NCBI GenBank assembly: GCA_023386645.1
Contig: JAEWJI010000048.1
Coordinates: 1 to 64,000, forward strand
Origin: Pseudomonadota bacterium
GTDB taxonomy: Bacteria; Pseudomonadota; Alphaproteobacteria; Caulobacterales; Caulobacteraceae
Length of the DNA stretch: 64,000 bases
Direction: 5' to 3'
A program made the translations under genes and the position numbers. Each line of letters opens with the position of its first letter. Position 1 is the first letter of the stretch. The notes beneath the pieces were generated by a model. That model ran no database searches. It saw only the letters and a list, made by a program, of their open reading frames with translations, and had not been told where the DNA came from. Below are positions 49,191-58,553 of the stretch, in pieces.

Positions 49191-51071
49191 TTAGAGCAGA
49201 CGTTTGCGCATCGCCTGTGACAGCATGTCGATCAGGGTCACCGCCACGATGATGATGATCGCGATGGTGGAAACGGTGCTGTAGTTGAAGGCCTGCAGGT
49301 TCTCGAACAGGGCCTGGCCGATGCCGCCCGCGCCGATCAGGCCCAGCACGGTGGCCGCGCGGCTGTTCGATTCGAAGCGATAGAGGGCGAACGAGGTCCA
49401 GAGCGGCGCGACCTGCGGGATCACGCCCCAGACGATCTCGTGCAGGCGGCTGGCGCCTGTCGCCTTGACCCCGTCCACCGGCCCCTTGTCGATCGACTCG
49501 ACCGCTTCGGAGAACAGTTTGGCGAGCACGCCGGCGGTGTTCAGCGCGATCGCCAGCACGCCGGCCAGCGGCCCCAGGCCCACGGCCACGATGAACAGGG
49601 TGCCGATCACCAGGTCGGGGATGGAACGCAGCAGGTCCATCACCCGCCGCACGGGCCACACCAGCCAGTTGGGCGCCAGGTTGCGCGACGCCATGAGGCT
49701 GAGCGGCACCGCCAGGAAGACGGCCAGGAAGGTGCCCCACAACGCGATCTGCACCGTCAACCACATCTGGCCGACCAGCAGACGCCACTGGCTGAAATCC
49801 GGGTTCAGGAAGTCCCGGCCGTAGTTCCGGATGTTCTCGGTGTTGGAGAACATGCCGCCGATATTGGGCAGATCGACCCGGTTGAACGACGCGATCAGGA
49901 TGATGGCGAACCCGCCCCACAGCAGGGCGTCCAGCGACCACGCGGCGAGGGACTTCGAGGGCGGGGCCGGCGGCTTTCCGGCCTCTGGCGGAGCGGGTTG
50001 GCGACGCGGCAGCAGGTTGGCGACCACCGCCGCCACCATCAGCAGCCCCACCAGCAGGAACGGCGCCCAGGTCTTGAAGTCGAACCCGCGCGCCTCGGGC
50101 GGCGCAACCTCGGGCGGGCGCCCTTCGCGCCGGGCCTGATCCGCCTTCATCTGGCGGATGGGGTCTAGATAGCTGTCGTCGGCGGCGCGGAACTGGGAGT
50201 AATTCAGGCCGTCCATGACCTGACGCTGGCGTGCGGAATCCGGGCCGGCGCCTTGCCCGTAGGTCACGAAGAACTCGCGGATGCGGGCTTTCAACCCCTC
50301 CGGCAGATCACGACGCACCAGGATGCCCGACTCCGGGATGGGCGGCGATTGCCAGATCTCCTCGATCTGGTCCGCGATCTGGGGGTTCTGGCGACGCAGG
50401 AAGATGGTGTTGACCGAGTTCGAGGTGGCGACGTCCACCAGGCCGTTCGCGACCGCCAAGGAATTCGCCTGGTGGTTGGCCGAGCGGACCGTGGCGAAAC
50501 ACTCGGACGGATTGATGTTGCGGGGGCTGAAGAAGAAGGTCATCGGCGCGAGCGTGCCGGAAGTCGACTGGGCGTCGCCGATGCCGAAGTCGTATCGTTT
50601 GCCGCAGGCGACCACGTCCTCGATGGTGATCCCCGAGCCCTTCTTCACGATCAGGCTGGAGGTGTAGGAATCCTTGCCCTCGATATCGACGGTGCGGGCG
50701 ATGACCTCGGCGTTCGACCGGTCGATGGCCTGGACCGCGGGCAGGGCGGAAAACCATCCGATCTGCGCCTGATTGGCGCGCATGGCCTCGACCAGGACCG
50801 AATAGTTGGTCGCGAAGATCGGCCGCACCGGAATCCCGACCTCGCGCTGAAGATCGTCCAGAAGCGGCTGCCACAGGGGCCCGGATTCGGCCTGTCCCTC
50901 GGCCGATAGGATCGTGAACACCAGTTCGCGCGGCTGCGGCGCGTCACGACCCTGCGCCGACGCCTGGCCGCCTGACAGCAGGGTGATGAGCACGATCGCC
51001 AGGCCCGCCAAAGTGAGGGCGAGCCCCCGCAGGGTCGTCGGTCGATCAAGGCCGCGGAAGGAAGTGATCAT
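49191..51071 (-). CDS. phnE: PhnD-PhnE fusion: binding protein joined to ABC permease
   Basis: The 626-residue protein has a signal peptide (cleavage near ASAQG, about 40), a PhnD-type binding domain (about 48-320: LVFTILSAEGQAE, IGWFSALPAVQAID, DSYTSSLIVKKGSGI, STSGTLAPMTFFF), a membrane helix (about 338-360), a Pro-rich cytoplasmic stretch, and a PhnE permease with about six helices, the EAA loop in EAVESIDKGPVDGVKATGAS and RAATVLGLIGAGGIGQ. PhnD and PhnE are normally separate, so a receptor tethered to its channel is unusual. It overlaps phnD by 4 bp. Confidence 0.92.
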   Translation of the reverse strand: MITSFRGLDRPTTLRGLALTLAGLAIVLITLLSGGQASAQGRDAPQPRELVFTILSAEGQAESGPLWQPLLDDLQREVGIPVRPIFATNYSVLVEAMRANQAQIGWFSALPAVQAIDRSNAEVIARTVDIEGKDSYTSSLIVKKGSGITIEDVVACGKRYDFGIGDAQSTSGTLAPMTFFFSPRNINPSECFATVRSANHQANSLAVANGLVDVATSNSVNTIFLRRQNPQIADQIEEIWQSPPIPESGILVRRDLPEGLKARIREFFVTYGQGAGPDSARQRQVMDGLNYSQFRAADDSYLDPIRQMKADQARREGRPPEVAPPEARGFDFKTWAPFLLVGLLMVAAVVANLLPRRQPAPPEAGKPPAPPSKSLAAWSLDALLWGGFAIILIASFNRVDLPNIGGMFSNTENIRNYGRDFLNPDFSQWRLLVGQMWLTVQIALWGTFLAVFLAVPLSLMASRNLAPNWLVWPVRRVMDLLRSIPDLVIGTLFIVAVGLGPLAGVLAIALNTAGVLAKLFSEAVESIDKGPVDGVKATGASRLHEIVWGVIPQVAPLWTSFALYRFESNSRAATVLGLIGAGGIGQALFENLQAFNYSTVSTIAIIIIVAVTLIDMLSQAMRKRLL

Positions 51072-52072
51072 GGCTGGACCTCGCGACTGACGCGTAGTTT
51101 CTGCAGTTGTTGTTCGGCCGCGCGCACGGCGGCGCGATCGCCGCGGCGTCGGGCGCCGGCGAGGGCCTGGACGGCCATCATCTCTCGCACCGGATCGAGA
51201 TAGGCCTCGTCGGCGTCGCGGAAGCGGGAATAGCCGAGCGCGGCCAGGGTTTGACGCTGGCGTCCGGCCTCGATGCTGTCGCCCTGGCCGTAGGACAGGA
51301 GAAAGCCGCGCATCTTTTCCTTGGTGGCCGGATCGAGATCGCCGCGAGCGACCACCGCGCCTTCAGGAATGGGGCCCGATCGCCAGATCTCCTGGATCTG
51401 GGTCGCCAGCTGCGGATTCCGCTGAGCCAGGGCCGCCACAGTCACCGAATTGGTCGCCGCCAGGTCCAGGGCGCCGGCCGCAACGGCCGTGGCGTTGTCC
51501 TGGTGATTGGCGGTTCGGACCGAGGCGAAGCATCGATCGGGATCGACCCTTTGTGGCTCGAACAGGAAGGCCATGGGGGCCAGCCGGCCGGAGGTCGAAC
51601 CCTCGTCGCCCAGGCCGAGGCGCAGGGAGCGGTCGCAGGCGACGGCTCGCTCCAGGTCGACGCCCGAGCCCGCCCGGGCGATCAGGACGGCGCGATAACT
51701 GTCCTCGCCCGTCGGATCGACGGTCCGGGCCAGAACCTCAGCATCGGCCTGGTCGATGACGGCGATGGCGGGTTGGGCTGAGAACCAGGCGGCCTGGACG
51801 TCGCCTCGCTCCATGGCCTCGACCAGTTCGGCGTAGCTGGATCCGAAGCGCGCCGTCACCGGGGCCCCGACGGCGCGCGACATGTCGTCGAGGAAGGGCT
51901 TCCAGAGCGGTTCGACCGCCGCCTGGCCCTCGGCCGGCAGGATGGCGAAGACGATCTCCTGGGCCGGGGGCGTGCGCCTTCCGGCCTCTCCGCAGCCGCC
52001 AAGCGCCAGCGCCAGCGTCGCCGCCAGGCCGACCGCCAGAGACCTCCAACCGAGGCCAGCGACGGGTTTCAC
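51068..52072 (-). CDS. phnD: PhnD-type phosphonate/phosphite-binding lipoprotein
   Basis: The 334-residue binding protein has lipobox LALGGC (Cys about 24) and is clearly paralogous to the first half of the next gene: EIVFAILPAEGQA, AAWFSAQPAIAVID, EDSYRAVLIARAGSG, STSGRLAPMAFLF, IWRSGPIPEGAVV. GTG 52072 overlaps the phnC stop by 4 bp. Ligand (phosphonate, phosphite or phosphate ester) cannot be read from the sequence. No C-P lyase or phosphite dehydrogenase gene is nearby. Confidence 0.92.
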   Translation of the reverse strand: MKPVAGLGWRSLAVGLAATLALALGGCGEAGRRTPPAQEIVFAILPAEGQAAVEPLWKPFLDDMSRAVGAPVTARFGSSYAELVEAMERGDVQAAWFSAQPAIAVIDQADAEVLARTVDPTGEDSYRAVLIARAGSGVDLERAVACDRSLRLGLGDEGSTSGRLAPMAFLFEPQRVDPDRCFASVRTANHQDNATAVAAGALDLAATNSVTVAALAQRNPQLATQIQEIWRSGPIPEGAVVARGDLDPATKEKMRGFLLSYGQGDSIEAGRQRQTLAALGYSRFRDADEAYLDPVREMMAVQALAGARRRGDRAAVRAAEQQLQKLRVSREVQP

Positions 52073-52872
52073 CCCTTGGTCTCCCAGAAGGCGTCTTCGA
52101 ACTCGGGTCCGTAAATCTCGATCAGGCGCCGGGTGTCGAGGCCGGTCGACGGACCGTCGTAGACGACCTTGCCTCCCTGGAGCGCCACGACGCGCTCGCA
52201 ATAGCGGATGGCATAGTCGACCTGGTGCAGGGTCACGATCACGCCCAGGCCGTCGCGCTTGTTCAGCTCGACCAGCAGCTCCATGACCTTGCGGGCCGAG
52301 ACCGGGTCGAGGGACGCCACCGGCTCATCGGCCAGGATGGCCCGGGCGCCCTGGACGATCGCGCGGGCGATGGCGCCGCGCTGCTGTTGACCGCCTGACA
52401 GGGTGTTGGCCCGCTGGGCTGCGTAGTCGGACACGCCCACGCGGTGCAGGGCCTCCATGGTCTTGGTCTTGTCCTCGGTCGGCCAGACGCCGAAGACGCC
52501 GCGCCAGCCGGGCAGCCGTCCCAGCGCGCCCAGCATGACGTTGGAGAACAGGCTCAGGCGGCCGACCAGGTTGAACTGCTGGAAGATCATTCCGAGCTGG
52601 CGGCGCGCGTCCCGCACTGCCGAGGTCGTCCGTCCGTTCTTCTGGACCGTCTCGCCGAAGACTTGGATGGTCCCCTTGCCCGGATCGATCGACTGCAGGC
52701 CGGTGATCGAGCGCAGCAGGGTCGACTTGCCCGAACCCGAAGGGCCGATCAGGGCGACCATCTCGCCCGCGCCGATCTCCACGGACACTCCGTCGAGCGC
52801 CTTGCGGGCGCCGAAGGTCTTGGACACCTCCCGAACGGAGGCGACGGCGGCGGTTGGTGAGGTCATGGACAC
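52069..52872 (-). CDS. phnC: Phosphonate ABC transporter ATPase PhnC
   Basis: The 267-residue ABC ATPase has Walker A GPSGSGKST, Q-loop MIFQQFNLV, signature LSGGQQQR, Walker B ILADEPVASLD and H-loop VIVTLHQVDYA. RLSLFSNVMLGALG...WRGVFGVWP is characteristic of PhnC. It is first in the phnC-phnD-phnDE-pstS cluster. No clear Pho box was found upstream. Confidence 0.95.
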   Translation of the reverse strand: MSMTSPTAAVASVREVSKTFGARKALDGVSVEIGAGEMVALIGPSGSGKSTLLRSITGLQSIDPGKGTIQVFGETVQKNGRTTSAVRDARRQLGMIFQQFNLVGRLSLFSNVMLGALGRLPGWRGVFGVWPTEDKTKTMEALHRVGVSDYAAQRANTLSGGQQQRGAIARAIVQGARAILADEPVASLDPVSARKVMELLVELNKRDGLGVIVTLHQVDYAIRYCERVVALQGGKVVYDGPSTGLDTRRLIEIYGPEFEDAFWETKG

Positions 52873-52995
52873 GCGAGCAGGGAGCGTTGACGACGGTCGA
52901 GCCCGCGCGGCCGGGACCGGCGGATGCGGGCGCTTAATGACACGCCGCCGGGCCTTGCGTCCAGCGCGGCGGAAGGTCCCGTCGGCCAGCCCCGC

Positions 52996-55788
52996 CTAGG
53001 GCGCCGCCTGCTCGACGATCGGCAGGCCGAGCGATTCAAGCTGCGGACGCACCACCGAGGCGTCGCCCACGACCACCCAGGTAAAGGCGGCCTGGCCCAG
53101 CAGACGCCGCGCCTCGGCGTCCAGCTGGTCGGGAGAGAGCGTCTCGTACCGGGGCCCCAGGGTCTCCCAGTAATCGTCGGGCCGGCCGAACAGGGCGTTC
53201 GAACGGAGGGCGTTCAGCACCGCCGCCGAGGTCTCGAACTGCCCGGGCAGCTGGCGGACGTTGGCGTTGACGATCCTCTCTCGTTCCGCCGGCGTCACGC
53301 CGCGGTCGGTCAGGAAGCCCCGGTACTGATCCATCAGGACCTGGATCGACTCGCCTGTCCGGTTGGACTGGACCGGAGCGGAGATCAGATAGGGAACCTG
53401 GTGCTCCAGGGCCGCGCTGTTCCCGCCCAGACCATAAGACCAGCCCCGGGTCTCGCGGATGTCCTGGTTGATGCGGCTGAGGAAACCCTGACCGATCGCC
53501 TCGTTGGCCGCGTTGAACACCACCCGATCGTCCTGGCCGGTGATCGGCAGGACCAGGGCCCCCAGAATGATCGACTGCGGCGACTGGGGCCGGTCGACCA
53601 GGACGATGCGCGGCTCGGGCGCGGGGATCGCCGCGTCGAACGCCTTGGCGCCCCGGGGACCCGATGGCGCGGCCCAGTCGCCGAGCTCGGCCTCGAGCCC
53701 CCGCACGACCTCCGCCAGCGGCAGGTCCGAGACCACGAAGATCTGGGCGGCGTCTGGCCGGATCCAGCTCTGGTGGAAGGTGGACAGGTCGTCCCGATCC
53801 AGGGCGGCCAGGCTCTCCGCCGTACCCAGGCCCGTCAGGGGCCGGCCGTACGGATGCTCTGACCCGAAGACCAGGGCCGGCCAGGTGCGGCCGCCCATGC
53901 CGTTCGGCGAGGCCCGCTCCTGGGCCACGGCGACCAGTTGCTGCGCGCGGCGGCGCTCGATGTCTTCCGCACGGAAGGCGGGGTTGCGGATGACGTCGCC
54001 CATCAGGTCCAGGGCGGGTTCCAGGTTGGCGCTGGGCGAGACGAGCATGATCGCGCTGCGGTCCATCGAGCCGCCGGTGGCGATCGCGGCGCCCAGCCGC
54101 TCCTCCTGCTCGGCGATCTGAACCGCCGAGCGGGTCGCGGTGCCTTCCTTCAAAAGGTTCAGCATCATGGCGTGGGTCCCCAGGGCGTCGGAGGGGTCGG
54201 CGGCCAGGCCGGCGTCGAACTCCACCGCCACACGGGTGATCGGAACCGTGGTGGAGCGGGCGTAAATCACCTCCACCGCGTTCGACAGCCGCGCCCGCTC
54301 CACGTCGGGGAAGTCCAGCGGCTTCATCGGACCCACCGGCGGCATCGGATCGCGCGGCGTGATCGGCAGCGGCTCGGCGGCTTCAGGCGGCGGGCGGTTG
54401 TCGGCGGCCTCCTGGTAGGCTTCGCGCTCGCCGGGATCGACCCGCAACGCCACCACCGGACGGGTCAACCAACGCTGCATCACCTCGCGCACCGAGGCCG
54501 GGGTGACCTCGGCGTAGTCGTTCAGCCCCTTGATGTGAAATCCGGGATCGTCGGCATAGAGCTCGCCTTCGGCCAGGACCACCGCCTTGCCGCCGAAGCC
54601 GCCCGTGGGCTCCAGCGACTGCAGGGTCTGGGACACGGTCTGAGTGACGGCGCGGCCTACCTCGTCCTCGGTCGGGCCCTGGGCGATGTAGTCGGCCACC
54701 AGCTGGTCCAGGCGGGCCGAGATCGCGTCGGCGTCCTGCCCCGGCTTCACGTCGACGCTGATCGAGAACATGCCCAGCCGGTGAAACGGCTGATAGCCGG
54801 TCGTCACCGAGGTCGCCGTCTGTTCGCCGCGGACCAGGATGTTGTCGAGCCTGGACGAGGCCAGGCCGCCGAACACCGAGGCGGCCACGTCGAGATTCGC
54901 GGCCTCCTCCGACAGCAGACCGGGAACGGCCCACCACCGCGTCAGTCGCGTGTTCGGCACGCGGTCGTGCATGACGATGTCGGTGCGGGCGGCCAGGGTC
55001 GGAATGTCAGCTTCGGCCGGCGTGTTCTGCGCGCCGCGCGCGATGTGGCCGAAATACTTCTCGACCAGCGGCCGCGCGGTCGCCAGGTCGATGTCGCCGG
55101 CCAGCACAAGGACGGCGTTGTTGGGGCCGTAGTTGTCGCGGTGCCACTGGCGCAGGTCGTTCAGACTGGCGGCGTCCAGGTCGGCCATCGAGCCGATGGT
55201 CGAGTGCCGGTAAGGGTGCCCCTCCGGGAACAGGGTCTCGAGCACGCGATAGTACGTCAGGCCGTAGGGCTGGTTGTCGCTCTGGCGCTTCTCGTTCTGG
55301 ACCACGCCGCGCTGGTTATCGAGCCGCTCCTGATTCAGAGCGCCCAGGAGGTGACCCATCCGGTCGCTCTCCATGTACATGGCCTGTTCCAGGGCCGAAG
55401 TCGGCACGGTCTGGAAGAAGTTGGTACGGTCGAACCAGGTGGTGCCGTTCCAGTCGGTCGCGCCCATGGCGCGCAGCGGCTCCATCAGGCCGCCGGGCAC
55501 GTTCTCGGTCGGATTGAACAGGCCGATGTGCTCGAACAGGTGGGCGTAGCCGGTCTGGCCCTGCGGCTCGTCCTTGGACCCGACATTGTACCAGGCGTGC
55601 AGCGCGACCACCGGAGCCTTGCGGTCGGTGTGGACGACGACCCTGAGGCCGTTGTCGAGGCTGAACTCTTCGAACGGGATGGCCACGCTGCGGGCCAGCT
55701 CGGAGGCTGGAACCTGGGCCAGGACGGCGGGCGCGGCCCCCGCGGCGATCATCAGCGCGAGCGCGCAGGACTGGATGGTGCGACGCAC
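52996..55788 (-). CDS. Periplasmic M16 (insulinase family) zinc peptidase, two-repeat form
   Basis: The 930-residue exported protein has a signal peptide (CALALMIAAGAAPAVLAQ) and two M16 halves. The first carries the inverted zinc motif H83-LFE-H87 with the downstream glutamate in ERLDNQRGVVQNEKRQ. The second half is the inactive partner that completes the chamber. Such proteins degrade peptides in the periplasm. GTG 55788 with GAGGGGG upstream is chosen over a longer frame at 55842. It is on the same strand as phnC, 123 bp upstream, and divergent from ornithine decarboxylase. Confidence 0.93.
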   Translation of the reverse strand: MRRTIQSCALALMIAAGAAPAVLAQVPASELARSVAIPFEEFSLDNGLRVVVHTDRKAPVVALHAWYNVGSKDEPQGQTGYAHLFEHIGLFNPTENVPGGLMEPLRAMGATDWNGTTWFDRTNFFQTVPTSALEQAMYMESDRMGHLLGALNQERLDNQRGVVQNEKRQSDNQPYGLTYYRVLETLFPEGHPYRHSTIGSMADLDAASLNDLRQWHRDNYGPNNAVLVLAGDIDLATARPLVEKYFGHIARGAQNTPAEADIPTLAARTDIVMHDRVPNTRLTRWWAVPGLLSEEAANLDVAASVFGGLASSRLDNILVRGEQTATSVTTGYQPFHRLGMFSISVDVKPGQDADAISARLDQLVADYIAQGPTEDEVGRAVTQTVSQTLQSLEPTGGFGGKAVVLAEGELYADDPGFHIKGLNDYAEVTPASVREVMQRWLTRPVVALRVDPGEREAYQEAADNRPPPEAAEPLPITPRDPMPPVGPMKPLDFPDVERARLSNAVEVIYARSTTVPITRVAVEFDAGLAADPSDALGTHAMMLNLLKEGTATRSAVQIAEQEERLGAAIATGGSMDRSAIMLVSPSANLEPALDLMGDVIRNPAFRAEDIERRRAQQLVAVAQERASPNGMGGRTWPALVFGSEHPYGRPLTGLGTAESLAALDRDDLSTFHQSWIRPDAAQIFVVSDLPLAEVVRGLEAELGDWAAPSGPRGAKAFDAAIPAPEPRIVLVDRPQSPQSIILGALVLPITGQDDRVVFNAANEAIGQGFLSRINQDIRETRGWSYGLGGNSAALEHQVPYLISAPVQSNRTGESIQVLMDQYRGFLTDRGVTPAERERIVNANVRQLPGQFETSAAVLNALRSNALFGRPDDYWETLGPRYETLSPDQLDAEARRLLGQAAFTWVVVGDASVVRPQLESLGLPIVEQAAP

Positions 55789-56008
55789 GGGAGCCCCCTC
55801 ATGGTGAAGCCCTGACGATATGCGGCGGGCGGGCCCGGGCAAGTTACGGCTGAGTCATGATGGGCGGCCTCCGGGACTGGTCAGGCCCCGCCTAGAAAAA
55901 ACCGCTTTACATGACAGCCCATCGACCTCATATCGCGCGCTCCGGCGGACCCCGTAGGTCTGTTGCTGCGCCGCTAACGCCGGTCTGGGTTAACAATCAT
56001 CAGGGGGT

Positions 56009-56027
56009 TACGTGAATTGCGCACGTA
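56009..56027 (+). promoter_or_regulatory. Hairpin around the decarboxylase start codon
   Basis: TACGTG (56009-56014) pairs with CACGTA (56022-56027). The 7-nt loop contains the TTG start codon (56017-56019), and the Shine-Dalgarno AGGGGG (56002-56007) lies just 5' of the stem. The fold could limit initiation. Confidence 0.4.
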
Positions 56028-57282
56028 CCAGCTTCCCCTGGACCTGGTCCGTGAGCGGTCTCCGGAGCGTCCTGTCGCCCTCGTGCGGCCGCGCTCTGTT
56101 TCCGTAGCGGCGCGCTGGTTCCAGGATAATCTGAAGGCCGACGTTTTCTACGCGGTGAAGGCCAATCCCTCTCGCTGGGTCATCGAAACCCTGGTCGAGG
56201 CGGGCGTCACCGGGTTCGACGTCGCATCCATCGCCGAGATCGAGCTCGTTCGCTCGGTCAGCGCCGACGCGCGCATGGCGTTCATGCACCCGGTCAAGAG
56301 CCGGGGCGCGATCACCCGCGCCTATTTCGACCACGGCGTGCGGACCTTCGCGCTCGACTGCCACGAGGAACTGCAGAAGATCCTCGACGCCACCGGCGGC
56401 GCGCGCGACCTGAACCTGGTCGTGCGGATGGCCGTCTCGGCCGACGGCGCGGCCTACACCCTGTCGGGCAAGTTCGGCGTCTCGCCGGACCAGGCTCCGT
56501 CCCTGCTGCTGGCCGTGCGCCAGGCGGTGAAGGACGGGCTGATGGGCGTGTCGTTCCACGTCGGCAGCCAGTGCATGCGTCCCTCGGCCTATGAGGCCGC
56601 CATGGCCCAGGTCGGCCGCGCCATCACCCGCGCGGGCGTGATCGTCGACATCGTCGATGTCGGCGGCGGCTTCCCCTCGGTCTATCCGGGCATGGTCCCG
56701 CCGGACATGAGCGAATACGCCGACGCCATCCATCGCGGCTTCGCCGAGATGCCGGTCACCCACACCACCGAACTGTGGTGCGAGCCCGGCCGCGCCCTGG
56801 TGGCCGAATCGTCCTCGGTCCTGTGCCGTGTCGACCTGAAGAAGGGCGACGCCCTGTATCTGAACGACGGCTCCTACGGCTCGCTGTTCGACGCGACGCA
56901 TTCGCGCTGGCCCTTCCCGACCAAGCTGGTCCGGGACGGAGAGCGTTCGGCCGAGCTGAAGCCCTTCCGCTTCTACGGCCCGACCTGCGACTCGATCGAC
57001 CACATGCCGGGCCCGTTCTGGCTGCCGGCCGACGTTCAGGAAGGCGACTTCATCGAGATCGGCATGCTCGGTGCCTATGGCGTCGCCATGTCGACCGGCT
57101 TCAACGGCTATGGCGAGCACGATATCGCCGCAGTCGAGGACGCCCCGATGGCCTCGCTCTACGGCCTGGCCCCGCGTTCCATCCCGACCGTGCGCACCAC
57201 GGCCGAGGAGACCGCGCGCAAGGTCGTCCGCCTGTCGCGCCCCAAGGGCAAGGCCGGACAACGCCGGCAACGCCGCCGCTAG
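56017..57282 (+). CDS. Ornithine (lysine/ornithine) decarboxylase, PLP fold type III
   Basis: Makes putrescine from ornithine. The 421-residue protein has PLP-Lys48 in FYAVKANPS, FDVASIAEIE, FHVGSQC, DVGGGFPSVYPG, CEPGRALVAE and catalytic Cys324 in GPTCDSIDH. It belongs to the eukaryote-like/alphaproteobacterial decarboxylase group. The C-terminus has a basic extension (SRPKGKAGQRRQRRR) beyond the barrel domain. The start is TTG at 56017. A terminator follows, then a deoxyhypusine-synthase-like gene. Confidence 0.93.
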   Translation: MRTYQLPLDLVRERSPERPVALVRPRSVSVAARWFQDNLKADVFYAVKANPSRWVIETLVEAGVTGFDVASIAEIELVRSVSADARMAFMHPVKSRGAITRAYFDHGVRTFALDCHEELQKILDATGGARDLNLVVRMAVSADGAAYTLSGKFGVSPDQAPSLLLAVRQAVKDGLMGVSFHVGSQCMRPSAYEAAMAQVGRAITRAGVIVDIVDVGGGFPSVYPGMVPPDMSEYADAIHRGFAEMPVTHTTELWCEPGRALVAESSSVLCRVDLKKGDALYLNDGSYGSLFDATHSRWPFPTKLVRDGERSAELKPFRFYGPTCDSIDHMPGPFWLPADVQEGDFIEIGMLGAYGVAMSTGFNGYGEHDIAAVEDAPMASLYGLAPRSIPTVRTTAEETARKVVRLSRPKGKAGQRRQRRR

Positions 57283-57310
57283 ATCGTCGCTTTCTGGCGC
57301 TATGAACCAG

Positions 57311-57348
57311 CAGCGGCCCGTCGCTCCGTCCGGGCCGCTGTTCTTCTT
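57311..57348 (+). terminator. Intrinsic terminator after ornithine decarboxylase
   Basis: CAGCGGCCCG (57311-57320) and CGGGCCGCTG (57331-57340) form a perfect 10-bp stem with a 10-nt loop, followed by TTCTTCTT. It stands between the decarboxylase and the next gene, so the two are probably separate transcripts or linked by partial read-through. Confidence 0.75.
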
Positions 57349-57384
57349 GACGACGGGCGCTCACCTGTAAGGGAAACCAAACCG

Positions 57385-58443
57385 ATGAACGCTCCCGTTC
57401 AATCCAATCAAAAGGCCGAACTGCTCCAGAACGTCGTGGAGCACGTCGACATCACCAGCTTCGACGCCCGGCCGATCATCGACTCGATGCGCAAGATGTC
57501 GTTCTCGAGCCGCGACACCGCGCGCGCCTCCGACATCTTCAACATGGCCATCGAGGACGAGACCTGCTCGCCCTGGCTGATCCTGGCCGGCTCGACCTCG
57601 GCCGGCGGCTGCATGCACGTGTACCGCGACATGGTGAAGTTCGGCATGATCGACGCCGTGGTCGCCACCGGCGCCTCGATCGTCGACATGGATTTCTTCG
57701 AGGCCCTGGGCTTCAAGCACTACCAGGCCGCCGGCCCGGTCGACGACAACGTGCTGCGCGACAACTACATCGACCGGATCTACGACACCTACATCGACGA
57801 GGAAGAACTCCAGGCCTGCGATCACACCATCCTGGAGATCGCCAACCGTCTCGAGCCGCGCGGCTACTCCTCGCGCGAGTTCATCTGGGAGATGGGCAAG
57901 TGGCTGTCGGAAGGGAACGCCAAGAAGGAAGGCAGCCTGATCCAGACCGCCTATGAGATGGGCGTGCCGATCTTCTGCCCGGCCTTCGTCGACTCTTCGG
58001 CCGGCTTCGGCCTGGTCAAGCACCAGAAGGAGCGGGCCGCCGCCGGCCAGCCCTACATGATGCTGGACGCGATCGCCGACTTCCGCGAACTGACCGACAT
58101 CAAGATCGCGGCGGGCACCACCGGCCTGTTCATGGTGGGCGGCGGCGTGCCGAAGAACTTCGCCCAGGACACCGTCGTCTGCGCCGAGATCCTCGGCGTC
58201 GAGGCCGACATGCACAAGTATGCGGTCCAGATCACGGTCGCCGACGTGCGGGACGGCGCCTGCTCGTCCTCGACGCTCAAGGAAGCCGCGTCCTGGGGCA
58301 AGGTCTCGACCACCTACGAGCAGATGGTCTTCGCCGAAGCCACCACGGTCGTGCCGCTGATCGGCTCTGACGCCTATCACCGCGCCGGCTGGAAGAAGCG
58401 CGAGCCGCGCCGCTGGCAGAAGAAGCTCTTCGAGAAGGCCTAA
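57385..58443 (+). CDS. Deoxyhypusine-synthase-like protein (probable homospermidine-type synthase)
   Basis: The 352-residue NAD-dependent enzyme of the deoxyhypusine synthase family moves an aminobutyl group from a polyamine to an acceptor. It has FNMAIEDETCSPWLILAGS, ATGASIVDMDF, VPIFCPAFVDSSAGFGL and the catalytic-Lys region EAASWGKVS (Lys306, equivalent to the Lys that forms the enzyme imine). Bacteria lack eIF5A, so the substrate is likely a free diamine such as putrescine, giving homospermidine. Position after ornithine decarboxylase supports this. ATG 57385 follows AAGGGAAACC. Confidence 0.9.
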   Translation: MNAPVQSNQKAELLQNVVEHVDITSFDARPIIDSMRKMSFSSRDTARASDIFNMAIEDETCSPWLILAGSTSAGGCMHVYRDMVKFGMIDAVVATGASIVDMDFFEALGFKHYQAAGPVDDNVLRDNYIDRIYDTYIDEEELQACDHTILEIANRLEPRGYSSREFIWEMGKWLSEGNAKKEGSLIQTAYEMGVPIFCPAFVDSSAGFGLVKHQKERAAAGQPYMMLDAIADFRELTDIKIAAGTTGLFMVGGGVPKNFAQDTVVCAEILGVEADMHKYAVQITVADVRDGACSSSTLKEAASWGKVSTTYEQMVFAEATTVVPLIGSDAYHRAGWKKREPRRWQKKLFEKA

Positions 58444-58495
58444 CAGGCCGTGTCGGGTCAAAAAGGCGGCGCCTTCTGACGACGGTCAAGAAACT

Positions 58496-58522
58496 GGAGC
58501 CGGAGCGATCCGGCTCCTTTTT
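58496..58522 (+). terminator. Intrinsic terminator after the deoxyhypusine-synthase-like gene
   Basis: GGAGCCGGA (58496-58504), GCGA loop, TCCGGCTCC (58509-58517), then TTTTT. Perfect 9-bp stem with U-tract. Confidence 0.9.
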
Positions 58523-58530
58523 CGTTTCTG

Positions 58531-58547
58531 CTCCTGAGCAACAGGAG
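58531..58547 (+). promoter_or_regulatory. Hairpin covering the ribosome-binding site of the acidic protein gene
   Basis: CTCCTG (58531-58536) pairs perfectly with CAGGAG (58542-58547) across AGCAA. The 3' arm is the Shine-Dalgarno of the ATG at 58554, so folding would hide it. The short stem could melt with heat or be opened by a trans-acting factor. Confidence 0.5.
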
Positions 58548-58553
58548 CGAACC

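Noticed and set aside
48109..49941. 610-codon frame joining PstS-like protein to upstream sequence
   Set aside because: The extra part is antisense-free but out of frame with the PhnE domain and reads as Arg/Gly-rich noise. A good lipoprotein signal starts at 49155.
52936..52943. GTGTCAT on the minus strand upstream of phnC, as a Pho box
   Set aside because: Only one half-site. The second half expected 11 bp on does not match CTGTCAT, so PhoB control cannot be claimed.
53938..55815. 625-codon plus-strand frame opposite the M16 peptidase
   Set aside because: Shadow frame: His/Gly/Val/Arg-rich, no domain. The minus strand encodes an intact M16 protein with the HLFEH motif.
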